Source of the DNA: JARYGU01 sp033795365
GTDB lineage: Bacteria > Pseudomonadota > Alphaproteobacteria > Rhizobiales > Rhizobiaceae
Assembly (NCBI GenBank): GCA_033795365.1
Contig: JARYGU010000023.1
Coordinates: 9,040 to 73,039 of the forward strand
DNA: 64,000 nucleotides
Reading direction: 5' to 3'
Shown: piece after piece, positions 42,785 through 50,692 of the stretch
Numbering within the stretch: position 1 is the stretch's first letter
Layout of the letters: the number at the start of each line of letters is the position of its first letter
Translations under genes and position numbers: made by a program
The notes under the pieces: model-generated
Seen by the model: the letters and a program-made list of their open reading frames with translations, nothing else
What the model was told of the DNA's origin: nothing
The model's database searches: none

Positions 42785-43776
42785 TTGCCGAAAAGCCCCC
42801 GAATGAGTTTTTCCGGACCGAAGCTGCGCGGCACGATGCCGGCGGGGCGCACGATGATCAGCACGACCATAAGAATGCCTAGGAAGAGAATGCGCCATTC
42901 GGCGAACTCACGCAGCATTTCCGGCAGGAGGATGAGGATGGCCGCACCGGCGACGATGCCGAGAATGTTGCCGATGCCGCCGATGACGATCATCAGCACG
43001 ATCAGCACGGATTCCTGCAGCGTGAAGCTTTCCGGACTGACGAAGCGCTGCGAGGCCGCAAAAATCGTTCCCGCGATCGCACCGATGGTGGCAGACGTCG
43101 CAAAGGCCGCAAGCTTGGCATTGGTCGTGTTGATGCCGATGCCGCGCGCCGCATCCTGATCCTCGCGGATCGCCGCCCAGGCCTTGCCGAGAATGGAGCG
43201 TTCAAGCCGCCAGACGAAAAGGCCGACAAGGAAGACGGTGACAAGCAACAGCCAATAGATTTCGACCGGGCGGGCAATCTCGACGCCGAGAACCGATGCC
43301 TTGTCGAGACGGGCGATTCCTTTCGGCCCACCCGTCAGCCAGTCGACATTGTTGACGACGATGCGGATGATCTCGCCGAAGCCAAGCGTGACGATGGCGA
43401 GATAGTCGCCTCTCAGCTTCAGCACGGGTATGCCGAGAAGAATGCCCGTGATCATGCCGAGCACGGCGGCAATGCCGACGATCAGGAGGAACGGCAGGTG
43501 AAGATCGAGCTGCGGACTTGCGAGCAGCGCGTAGGTATAGGCGCCGACGGCATAGAAGGCCACGAAGCCGAGATCGAGCAGGCCCGTATAGCCGATGACG
43601 ATGTTGAGGCCGATCCCCAGCAGGATGTAGATGAGGAGGCTGTTGACGACGCGGATATGGTAGTTCGGCAGGAAAGGGGTTGCGGCCACGAGCGCTGCGA
43701 TGGCGGCAAGCACGAGAAGGGCGACGAGGCGCGAAGCCTGCGGCTTTGGCGATTGGGAAATACCGACGGCGGACAT
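42781..43776 (-). CDS. livM: Branched-chain-amino-acid-type ABC permease (LivM-like)
   Basis: A 331-residue permease with about nine membrane segments: SLLIYILLGIGLNIVIGYTGLLDLGFVAFYAVGAY, LRGDYLAIVTLGFGEIIRI and AIREDQDAARGIGINTTNAKLAAFATSA, the canonical LivM blocks. It ends with the standard RPAGIVP region. Tight overlaps with livG and livH show one operon. Substrate class is amino acids, amides or related compounds. Confidence 0.92.
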   Translation of the reverse strand: MSAVGISQSPKPQASRLVALLVLAAIAALVAATPFLPNYHIRVVNSLLIYILLGIGLNIVIGYTGLLDLGFVAFYAVGAYTYALLASPQLDLHLPFLLIVGIAAVLGMITGILLGIPVLKLRGDYLAIVTLGFGEIIRIVVNNVDWLTGGPKGIARLDKASVLGVEIARPVEIYWLLLVTVFLVGLFVWRLERSILGKAWAAIREDQDAARGIGINTTNAKLAAFATSATIGAIAGTIFAASQRFVSPESFTLQESVLIVLMIVIGGIGNILGIVAGAAILILLPEMLREFAEWRILFLGILMVVLIIVRPAGIVPRSFGPEKLIRGLFGK

Positions 43777-44726
43777 CAGAACTCCCTCTTGTAGACCATG
43801 CTTTCCTCGGACACAGGCTCACCGAGAATGCCGGCGGGCTTCACGAGAAGAACGAGAATGAGGATGACGAAGGAGAGCACGTCGCGATATTCCGTGCCGA
43901 GTACGCCGTTGGTGATGAGCGGCAGAAGCGCGGTTCCGCCCACTTCCACGAATGCGAGAATATAGGCACCCAGCATGGCACCGGGTATGGAGCCGATGCC
44001 GCCGAGAATGGCCGCGGTGAAGGCCTTGAGACCGATGACGGCCCCCATGCTTGGCGACATGATGCCGTAATAGCTGGCGTAGAGAATGCCGCCGGCAGCA
44101 CCCAGCAATGGGCCTGCGAAGAACACCGCCGAGATCGCCAGATTGACGTTGATGCCGAGAAGCTGCGCCGTCGGGCGGCTTTCGGAAACGGCGCGCACGA
44201 TGATGCCCATGCGGCTGCGGTTGACCAGCGTATAGAGTGCGAACATCAGCACGAAGGCGGCAATGAGAATGCCGATCTGGACCGACGTAACCGTACCGCC
44301 CATAAAATCGTAGCGCGTTGTGGGGAAGAAACTCGGGAACGCAACGGGCTGCGGGCCGGCGAGGATCTGGATACCGGTAACGAGCGTAAGCGATACGCCG
44401 AGCGACGAGAGCATCGGCGCAAGCCGTGTCGAATTGCGTAGCGGTTTGTAAGCCAGCCGCTCGATGCCGACGCCGAAGAAACCGACAGCGACGACAGCGC
44501 CGAAGAAAGCGATCGTCAGGCCGAGAGCGCCAATCGCACCGATCTCGCCGACAAACAGGGTGAGCGCGAGAAAGGCGGCGTAGGCGCCGAGCATGAACAT
44601 CTCGCCATGGGCGAAGTTGATCATGCGCAAGACGCCATAGACCATCGTATAGCCCAGCGCGATCAGGGCGTAGATAGAGCCGATGGTCAAAGCGTTGACC
44701 GTCTGTTGAATGAGGGTTCCCAGCAT
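43776..44726 (-). CDS. livH: Branched-chain-amino-acid-type ABC permease (LivH-like)
   Basis: A 316-residue permease: NALTIGSIYALIALGYTMVYGVLRMINFAHGEMFMLGAY, AVSESRPTAQLLGINVNLAIS, FTAAILGGIGSIPGAMLGAYIL and KPAGILG near the end. The start at 44726 was chosen because family similarity begins there; the frame opening upstream has no membrane character. It overlaps livM by one base and follows the binding-protein gene after a hairpin. Confidence 0.92.
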   Translation of the reverse strand: MLGTLIQQTVNALTIGSIYALIALGYTMVYGVLRMINFAHGEMFMLGAYAAFLALTLFVGEIGAIGALGLTIAFFGAVVAVGFFGVGIERLAYKPLRNSTRLAPMLSSLGVSLTLVTGIQILAGPQPVAFPSFFPTTRYDFMGGTVTSVQIGILIAAFVLMFALYTLVNRSRMGIIVRAVSESRPTAQLLGINVNLAISAVFFAGPLLGAAGGILYASYYGIMSPSMGAVIGLKAFTAAILGGIGSIPGAMLGAYILAFVEVGGTALLPLITNGVLGTEYRDVLSFVILILVLLVKPAGILGEPVSEESMVYKREF

Positions 44727-44824
44727 GGATGTCCTGCCCGGAAAGGGTTCGCGGCCAGAGCGGCTGCGAACGAAAATGGATGCGCGGCGGCGGAACAAGA
44801 CGGCCGGCCGTACGGCGAGGAATA

Positions 44825-44845
44825 GGCCGGCTCCAAGAGCCGGCC
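44825..44845 (-). terminator. Hairpin between binding-protein gene and livH (attenuator-like)
   Basis: GGCCGGCT (44825-44832) pairs with AGCCGGCC (44838-44845), 8 bases past the binding-protein stop. As no T-run follows on the minus strand, it probably protects the upstream mRNA or only partly terminates, giving more binding protein than permease. Confidence 0.5.
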
Positions 44846-44852
44846 GATACGA

Positions 44853-45962
44853 TTACTTGGAGCTGATCAGCGTGAAGTCCTTGCCTTCCACCTTGTAAAG
44901 ATAGGACGGCGCAACCTTCAGCTCGCCAACGTCGTCGAATTCGAGTTCGCCGACGGCAGTTTCGACTTTGACGGCATGCAGGGCGTCGTTCATCTCCTCG
45001 CGCGACAGACCTTTCGTCGACTTGAGGACGGCCTCGAGGATCTGACCCTGCACGTATCCGTAGATCGAATAGGGTCCGGCCTCCTCGCCGTACTTCTCCT
45101 TGTAGAGCTTGGCGAATTCGGCGATCGCCGGGGACGCGTCCATCGGCGGGACCTGGATGGCGACGAGCGTACCCTGCACATTGGCCTCGCCGGCCTGGGC
45201 GATGAAGTCGGGCGTATAGCCGCCGTCCGGAACCATCAGCGTCGCGGTAACACCCTGCTCGTGCATCTGCTTGGCGAAGAGCGCGAGCTGCGGCATGACG
45301 GCGCCGACATAGATGACGTCAGGCGAATTCGCCTTGATCTGCGCGAGCACGGAGGTGAAATCCACGTCGGTCGGCGCGATCGCAAGCGTATCGAGCAACT
45401 GGCCGCCGCCCGCCGTGAAGTTCTTGCCGAAGATTTCCGAAATGCCCTGACCGAAAACCTGCTTGTCGTTCACGACGATCGCGGTCTTGGCGCTGATCTT
45501 CTGCAGCGCATACTCCGCCGGAAGCAATGCACCGGCAAGGTCGTTGGCGACCGGGCGCACCATGAACTTGTAGCCCTGCTGCGTCAGATCGGGATTGGAG
45601 CCGAAGCTCATGGTCGGCAGCGAGCAATCCTCGTAGATCGGCAGCGTAGACTGGGCGACACCGGAGTTGAAATTCACGAGGCCGATGACGACGCTCTCGT
45701 CATCGCAGAACTTCTGGGCCACGAGCGTGCCTTCGCGCGGATCGGCCTTGTCATCTTGCTGATTGATGTTGACGGTGACGCCGTTGACGCCACCGGCGGC
45801 GTTCAGCTTGTCCAAATAAAGCTTGAAGCCGTTATGCCACGTATTGCCGAAATAAGCCTGCGGACCCGAAAGCGGGCCGGCAATGCCGATCGAGATTTCT
45901 TCGGCCAGGCTCGGCGTGGCGAACAGCGCGACGCCAAGGCAAAGTGAAGCAGCGAATTTCAT
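44853..45962 (-). CDS. livK: Branched-chain-amino-acid-type ABC substrate-binding protein (LivK-like)
   Basis: A 369-residue periplasmic binding protein with a signal peptide ending near TPSLA (residue 20), then EISIGIAGPLSGPQAYFGNTWHNGFKLYLDKLNAAGGVNG, the periplasmic-binding-protein type 6 opening. Further blocks are VIGLVNFNSGVAQST and QILEAVLKSTKGLSREE. Ligands of this class range from branched-chain amino acids to amides and aromatics. The operator palindrome at 46060-46075 is 98 bases upstream, so it is the first gene of a GntR-controlled operon. Confidence 0.93.
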   Translation of the reverse strand: MKFAASLCLGVALFATPSLAEEISIGIAGPLSGPQAYFGNTWHNGFKLYLDKLNAAGGVNGVTVNINQQDDKADPREGTLVAQKFCDDESVVIGLVNFNSGVAQSTLPIYEDCSLPTMSFGSNPDLTQQGYKFMVRPVANDLAGALLPAEYALQKISAKTAIVVNDKQVFGQGISEIFGKNFTAGGGQLLDTLAIAPTDVDFTSVLAQIKANSPDVIYVGAVMPQLALFAKQMHEQGVTATLMVPDGGYTPDFIAQAGEANVQGTLVAIQVPPMDASPAIAEFAKLYKEKYGEEAGPYSIYGYVQGQILEAVLKSTKGLSREEMNDALHAVKVETAVGELEFDDVGELKVAPSYLYKVEGKDFTLISSK

Positions 45963-46059
45963 GACAGTTCCCCTGTGATTGACGCTACGCGGATGTCGGC
46001 AGGCCGTTCCGGTCTCTTGCCATATGCATAAGGAAGCAGACATTCAACGTCGCGTCAAT

Positions 46060-46075
46060 AAAGTGTCCACACTTT
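46060..46075. promoter_or_regulatory. GntR operator site 1 (before livK)
   Basis: AAAGTGTCCACACTTT, a perfect 16-bp palindrome between the GntR gene and livK. It is one of four matching sites (46060, 46897, 48679, 50621) found only at the promoters of this block. Confidence 0.75.
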
Positions 46076-46092
46076 TGCGTTCAATTTTCGCC

Positions 46093-46866
46093 TCAGCCCT
46101 CCCTCGGATTCCGGCGACGGCGGGAGGAGATGATCGAATCCGTCGAGGTATAGACCTTGAGGAGAGCGTCCTTCAGCGCTTCCTGGGTGGCCGAAACAGT
46201 CATTTCAATGTGATCGCGCAGCAGCTTGACGCCGCGTTCCGCATCGCGCCGGACGGCGGCTGCGACAATCTCCGAATGAGACGAAACCTGGCGGGGATCG
46301 TGGGTGCGCTCGATCTGGATTCGCCGGATGAAGCGAATGCGGGCATTGATCGCCGCAAGCTGGCTGGCCAGTTCGGGATTGCCCGAAAGCTCGGCGATCA
46401 GAAGATGAAACTGTTCGTCCTTGACCAGGATTTCGTCCGGCGGATTGTCCTGGTAACCATCGACGATACTTGCCCAATAGGCTGTCAAACGTCCGATTTG
46501 CGCATCATCGGCCCTTTCGCACATCAAACGGAAAGACGCGCATTCGATAATCGAACGCAATTCGTAGAGATCGATTAGACCTTCCGTCGACAAGCTGCGC
46601 ACGAAGAAACCACGGTTCGGTGTGAGCGAAACGAAACCTTCCGAGGCAAGTCGGTTGAGCGCTTCGCGGATCGGTGTACGCGAGACGCCGAGGCTACGCG
46701 ACAGCTGCACCTCATTCAGCCGCTCGTCGGGTTTAAGCTTGAATTCGACCAGCAATTTGCGGATCGTGTGGTAGGCACGCTCGCTGCTGTCGGCCGATCG
46801 GCGGCCTTCCTGCTCTGCCTCGCCCGTCAACGTTTCCACTGTTTCCGTATCGATTCTTTCCGTCAT
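46093..46866 (-). CDS. GntR/FadR-family regulator of the Liv/cobalamin-protein block
   Basis: A 257-residue GntR protein: SERAYHTIRKLLVEFKLKPDERLNEVQLSRSLGVSRTPIREALNRLASEGFVSLTPNRGFFV gives the winged helix (about residues 30-90) and an FCD effector domain covers about 98-240. It is divergent from the ProC-like gene, and its promoter carries one copy of the AAAGTGTCYACACTTT operator, whose TGTnnACA core is typical for FadR/VanR-type GntR binding. It thus very likely represses itself and the neighbouring four promoters. The ATG at 46866 was chosen over an upstream frame opening without similarity. Confidence 0.9.
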   Translation of the reverse strand: MTERIDTETVETLTGEAEQEGRRSADSSERAYHTIRKLLVEFKLKPDERLNEVQLSRSLGVSRTPIREALNRLASEGFVSLTPNRGFFVRSLSTEGLIDLYELRSIIECASFRLMCERADDAQIGRLTAYWASIVDGYQDNPPDEILVKDEQFHLLIAELSGNPELASQLAAINARIRFIRRIQIERTHDPRQVSSHSEIVAAAVRRDAERGVKLLRDHIEMTVSATQEALKDALLKVYTSTDSIISSRRRRNPREG

Positions 46867-46896
46867 GGCGCTTCCCGCGTCTTGTCGCTTGCAGTG

Positions 46897-46912
46897 ATAG
46901 TGTCTACAGTTT
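46897..46912. promoter_or_regulatory. GntR operator site 2 (between GntR and ProC-like genes)
   Basis: ATAGTGTCTACAGTTT, 31 bases before the GntR start and 63 before the ProC-like start. An imperfect copy of the site-1 palindrome. Confidence 0.65.
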
Positions 46913-46975
46913 TGCACATTATCTTTTTTCTCAACTTCGCGTCGATGGCAAGCGTCATCACTTTGGAGGCGAATG

Positions 46976-47734
46976 ATGATTGTCGGCATCATTGGCGTTG
47001 GTCACCTTGCGGCCTCGATTCTCTCTGGCTTCCTGCGTGCGGGCATCGATCCGGCCTCGCTTCTCCTGTCTCCCCGCGGGCAGGCGCGCGCGCTTTCCGT
47101 GCGCTGGGGCATCCCCCTTGCCGCTGATAACGACGACCTCGTTGCCCGCGCGGACATAGTGCTGCTTTCCGTTCGCCCTGTCGATGCACCGGCAGCCGTC
47201 GCCGATCTGCGATGGCGGGCCGGCCAGACGCTCGTGTCGTTTTGCGCTGGCGTGGCCGTCTCCAGCCTTGACGCGGGACCGGCCGGCGTGGTGCGCGCCA
47301 TGCCGCTGACGGCAGCCGCGATCAATGCCAGCCCGACCGCGTGTTTTCCCGCATCCGCGCAGGCTATCACGGTGCTGGAAAAGCTGGGGCCCGTCATCCC
47401 GCTCGGCAGCGAAGAGGAATTCGAGGTCGCCACCGTCAGTGCCGCGGTTTACGGCTGGGCGCAGGATCTGATCCGACAGTCCGCCGACTGGGCGACGGCG
47501 CAAGGCGGCGATGCTGTAGCAATGCGGCGGCTTGCGGCTTTGACATTCGTCGCAGCCGGCCGACTGATCGCAGAAACGGACCGCCCCATGGAAACGCTGA
47601 TCGGGGAATTGGTGACGCCCGGCGGCATCACGGAACTTGGTCTGGACGTGTTGGCAAAAGAAGGGCAGCCGCAGGCGTGGCAAGCCGCCTGCGGCGCGGT
47701 TCTTCAGCGCTTGTCGGGCCAGTCACCGACCTGA
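46976..47734 (+). CDS. Atypical ProC-like NAD(P)-dependent oxidoreductase
   Basis: A 252-residue protein with the ProC-type Rossmann start VGIIGVGHLAASILSGFLRAG and the C-terminal LVTPGGITELGL, corresponding to the SPGGTT motif. However, the central ISGSGPAY substrate/dimer motif of ProC is replaced by VSAAVYGWAQDLI, and the GxM position reads GHL. It is likely an imine or lactam-type reductase rather than a true pyrroline-5-carboxylate reductase, and differs clearly from the ProC at 29148. GGAGG is spaced best for the ATG at 46976 (another ATG lies at 46973). Divergent from the GntR gene under a shared operator. Confidence 0.8.
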   Translation: MIVGIIGVGHLAASILSGFLRAGIDPASLLLSPRGQARALSVRWGIPLAADNDDLVARADIVLLSVRPVDAPAAVADLRWRAGQTLVSFCAGVAVSSLDAGPAGVVRAMPLTAAAINASPTACFPASAQAITVLEKLGPVIPLGSEEEFEVATVSAAVYGWAQDLIRQSADWATAQGGDAVAMRRLAALTFVAAGRLIAETDRPMETLIGELVTPGGITELGLDVLAKEGQPQAWQAACGAVLQRLSGQSPT

Positions 47735-47756
47735 AGGCGAAAAGATGTGGCCGCCC

Positions 47757-48617
47757 TCAGTCGAGAGCGGCGCGGAAGGCCTCGTTGAGATCATTCCAGG
47801 GGATCAGCAGATCGAGCCACGCGCCGATCCGGCCCGAGACAAGAATGGCCTCGTCGACGAGAGCGGCCAACGGCGCGGCCCCCCGCGCTGCATCGCGCAG
47901 CGCAAAAAGCAGGGCGGGCGTATCGTCCATATGACAAAAGTCCCGCAGGCGCGTCGCCGTCTTGTCGAGCGTGATCGCCATCGTCTGCCGCAGCACGGCC
48001 TCATCATGTTCCGACTGCTCGGCACGGACCCACCAGAGCAGCTCATGCAGGACACGCGCCTCTGCTTCGGCCGCAAAGACCGGACCGGCGGGATGCATGA
48101 TCGCCCGGGATGCCGTCAGGCGGGCAATGTCCGCCGGCATGGCATCCCACAGCGCCTGTCGGCACGATACGAGATCGTCCGGCAATACGGACGGGGCAGC
48201 AGCAATTACGTCGGCTTCCACCCCGTCGGCCAGGGAAAGCACCCCATCGATGATCCGGCGCCCCTGCTCACGCTTCAGAACCGTGGCGAGCTCCGCGATC
48301 CCTTCGACCGGAGCATCCAGATGGCCGAGCACGGTGATCTCAGCGTTCTCCGCCTGCAGGGGGGCGAAGGTGATTTCCAGAAACTGGCGGACGGGCCAGT
48401 AGATGAAGGCGCCGGCCTGTGCGTCGAGCACATGGGTTGCGCCCTCTACGTCTTCGACGAAGGGTGCATGCCAATAGATGTGACTTCCGGCAATCTTCGG
48501 CGTGTGAAGCTGAAGACGTAACGGCAGGCTCGCAAGAAGCGCGGCGCGTGTGCGGATCGCATCGCCGCTGAGACGAATTGGCCAGGTCCGGCCCTCTGCC
48601 GTGAAGGTGAGTCGCAT
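47757..48617 (-). CDS. DUF3830-like protein with an unassigned C-terminal domain
   Basis: A 286-residue protein. The first 115 residues (MRLTFTAEGRTWPIRL..., GAFIYWPVRQFLEITF) resemble DUF3830, a cyclophilin-like fold of unknown function often found near ABC transporters and flavoproteins in proteobacteria. The rest (about 120-286) is largely helical with HELLWWVRAEQSEHDEAVLRQ and LIPWNDLNEAFRAAL, and I do not recognise it. The start at 48617 follows an operator copy at 48679. Its own promoter and single-gene unit suggest a needed partner of the pathway. The DUF3830 link is by resemblance only. Confidence 0.65.
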   Translation of the reverse strand: MRLTFTAEGRTWPIRLSGDAIRTRAALLASLPLRLQLHTPKIAGSHIYWHAPFVEDVEGATHVLDAQAGAFIYWPVRQFLEITFAPLQAENAEITVLGHLDAPVEGIAELATVLKREQGRRIIDGVLSLADGVEADVIAAAPSVLPDDLVSCRQALWDAMPADIARLTASRAIMHPAGPVFAAEAEARVLHELLWWVRAEQSEHDEAVLRQTMAITLDKTATRLRDFCHMDDTPALLFALRDAARGAAPLAALVDEAILVSGRIGAWLDLLIPWNDLNEAFRAALD

Positions 48618-48678
48618 TTCCAGTCCTTTGTTTCCTAAGCGCCAGCAACGCAGGCATCCAATAGTTTAACTCAATACA

Positions 48679-48694
48679 AATGTGTAGACACTTT
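48679..48694. promoter_or_regulatory. GntR operator site 3 (before the DUF3830-like gene)
   Basis: AATGTGTAGACACTTT, 62 bases before the DUF3830-like start and just past the end of the cobalamin-binding gene. Central bases AG match the CY/RG asymmetry of the other copies. Confidence 0.65.
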
Positions 48695-48727
48695 AAAGCG
48701 TGATGATTGGCGGTCCACGGGTTTTGT

Positions 48728-50467
48728 CTACGGCTTTTTCGAATGCGTCTTGAGTGCGACAAGCATGCCGTCGAGGTCGTTACAGGGAATGCAGCCGACG
48801 GCGGCTATGTCGCTGGAGACATCGACCGGAAGGCCGGAATTCGAATCCTTCGGCACTTCGTTCAGCCTGCCCCCGATCAACACGGGCAAATCCACACCCT
48901 GCTTCTTCATCGCCGCTTTCACCGCCTTGGCGTACGACAACGCAACACCGTTGTAGGTGCTGACCGCAACCATGTCGGCACCCGCTTCGACAGCGCGCGC
49001 CACAAGCGCCTCGGGGTCGACCGCGACCCCGGCATCCACTGTCTCGACGCCCAGCCCTTCGAAGGCCCTTTCGACGAGATATTTGCCATGCTCATGCACG
49101 TCGGTGGTTCCGATGCAGACGGAAAGCGACGTCGTGCCGACGTCCTTGCCGCGCGAGGCGACCCATTCTTCGGCTTTGTGATTGAGTTCGCGTGCCCACA
49201 CGGCATGAATGAGCGGGGTGCGGGAGCGCGCGCCGGGAGCGCCGGGGCCGAAGAGCGCTTCCATGCGCTTCGGCCCCATGCGGCGGATGGCCAGCAGCAG
49301 AGCAGCCGGGTCATTCACGGCTACGCCACGCTCGGCAAGCCCCTCCAGAGTAGACCGGGCAAAGCGGCGTCCGCCTTCGACGAGCACGGCTGCCATCGCC
49401 TCGACCTGTGCCCAGTCGAAAACCGGATCGTAGAACGGTGCCTGGAGCGTAAGGCGGTGCGCGAAAGCCTGGGCGTCGATGATTTCGTCGATATCGGGAA
49501 TGCGCTGGTTCTCGGTCACAGGAACCGGGTTGACCGCGTGACCCGCCGGCCAGCGACCGAGTGCCAGAATGTCAGCCAGCAGATAGCTCGCGAGGCTCGC
49601 ATAATTGCCGGCAGGCATCGACTGATAGGCGACCGTGTTGCCAAAGATCATCGTGCCCGGCGTATCGCTGACCTGCACGAGCGCGGCATGAAAGGCTGTG
49701 CGGGACAACGGGTCGCTGAAGTGATGGCCATAACAATGGGCGAGCCGTGCGCCAATGAGATCTTCCACGATATGCTTTTCGACGAGTACCATGCCCAGCG
49801 CACAGGCCATATCCACGAAGAGGCCGGCAAAGCCGTCATCAAGATTCGAGTGAACGAGAATTTCGGCATCCTGCGCCGCGATGAGACCCAACGCCGTGAC
49901 GGTCGCCTCGGTCGTCGCCACGTCGTCGTCCCAATAGGGCAGACGGAACGTGAAATACTGGCCGAGATTGCCGATGGCCGTCGCACCAGCGGCGATTGCA
50001 GCGCGTGTATTTTCAAGCGCGCCAGGAAGGCCCAGCATGAAATCGCCGAAATGTGCGGCGGCGGGCGCGGCCTCGATGATGCGGGCAAAATCCTCCGGGC
50101 CGGTCAGGACGATGCCGGTCCCGCGCGATGCCTTCGCGCGCGAGGATTCCGGATAACCCATCGACCAGTCGAGCGTGATGCCGAAGCGATCGACCGTCAC
50201 ACCTGCTTCCGCACAGGACCCATGCACCGCGCGGATACCTTCGATCGTGCGATTGACGTCCCGGAAACCGATATGGGCGTGCTGCATGATCCGCCGGTTT
50301 GCGGTAGCCTGTCGCTTCCATTCCGCTTCGGACGCAACGCCCATCTCGCGCATGAAGCGGCTGGTTCCGAGGCGCCAGTCCCGCGCCATTGATCGTCCCT
50401 GGGCGAGAAGGTCCGCCCCCCGTGTGAGGCGCGGATCCTGAAGACCGGGTATGTCGTCTGTGGTCAT
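48728..50467 (-). CDS. Cobalamin-binding mutase-like protein (unusual catalytic domain)
   Basis: A 579-residue protein. The C-terminal 130 residues are a B12-binding domain: D456-V-H458-E-H-G461 (DxHxxG, with His458 as lower cobalt ligand), VSTY at about 502, and IGG at 531-533, arranged as in adenosylcobalamin mutases and methionine synthase. The N-terminal 430 residues (MARDWRLGTSRFMREMGVAS, HAHIGFRDVNRTIEG, IGNLGQYFTFRLPYWDD, VEKHIVEDLIGARLAHCYGHHFSDP) resemble no familiar mutase closely, though size and order fit a TIM-barrel catalytic domain fused to a B12 domain, as in glutamate-mutase-type enzymes. It lies under the GntR operators with a Liv transporter and two flavoproteins. Reaction unknown; a carbon-skeleton or aminomutase step is the best guess. 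Confidence 0.75.
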   Translation of the reverse strand: MTTDDIPGLQDPRLTRGADLLAQGRSMARDWRLGTSRFMREMGVASEAEWKRQATANRRIMQHAHIGFRDVNRTIEGIRAVHGSCAEAGVTVDRFGITLDWSMGYPESSRAKASRGTGIVLTGPEDFARIIEAAPAAAHFGDFMLGLPGALENTRAAIAAGATAIGNLGQYFTFRLPYWDDDVATTEATVTALGLIAAQDAEILVHSNLDDGFAGLFVDMACALGMVLVEKHIVEDLIGARLAHCYGHHFSDPLSRTAFHAALVQVSDTPGTMIFGNTVAYQSMPAGNYASLASYLLADILALGRWPAGHAVNPVPVTENQRIPDIDEIIDAQAFAHRLTLQAPFYDPVFDWAQVEAMAAVLVEGGRRFARSTLEGLAERGVAVNDPAALLLAIRRMGPKRMEALFGPGAPGARSRTPLIHAVWARELNHKAEEWVASRGKDVGTTSLSVCIGTTDVHEHGKYLVERAFEGLGVETVDAGVAVDPEALVARAVEAGADMVAVSTYNGVALSYAKAVKAAMKKQGVDLPVLIGGRLNEVPKDSNSGLPVDVSSDIAAVGCIPCNDLDGMLVALKTHSKKP

Positions 50468-50620
50468 GATACCGTCCGGTGGGCAGCAGAATTCAGTGGT
50501 TCGTTTGCGGCTTCGAAGTCAGCCGCACCATCGCCGGCCGGTGGTGCGGCCTTGACCTGACGGCGCTCCGGAAAGACCGCCTCCTTCCGGACCGAACCGT
50601 GAGAGCAGAGTAGCGTGCAA

Positions 50621-50636
50621 AAAGTGTCTACACAAT
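50621..50636. promoter_or_regulatory. GntR operator site 4 (between the divergent B12-protein and flavoprotein genes)
   Basis: AAAGTGTCTACACAAT, 57 bases before the flavoprotein ATG and 154 before the cobalamin-protein ATG. A further GTAGAC half-site follows at 50638-50643. Confidence 0.7.
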
Positions 50637-50692
50637 AGTAGACAGATAAAGATTATTCTCTTTATAGTGCGCGCATGCGACTGGAGAGGGCG

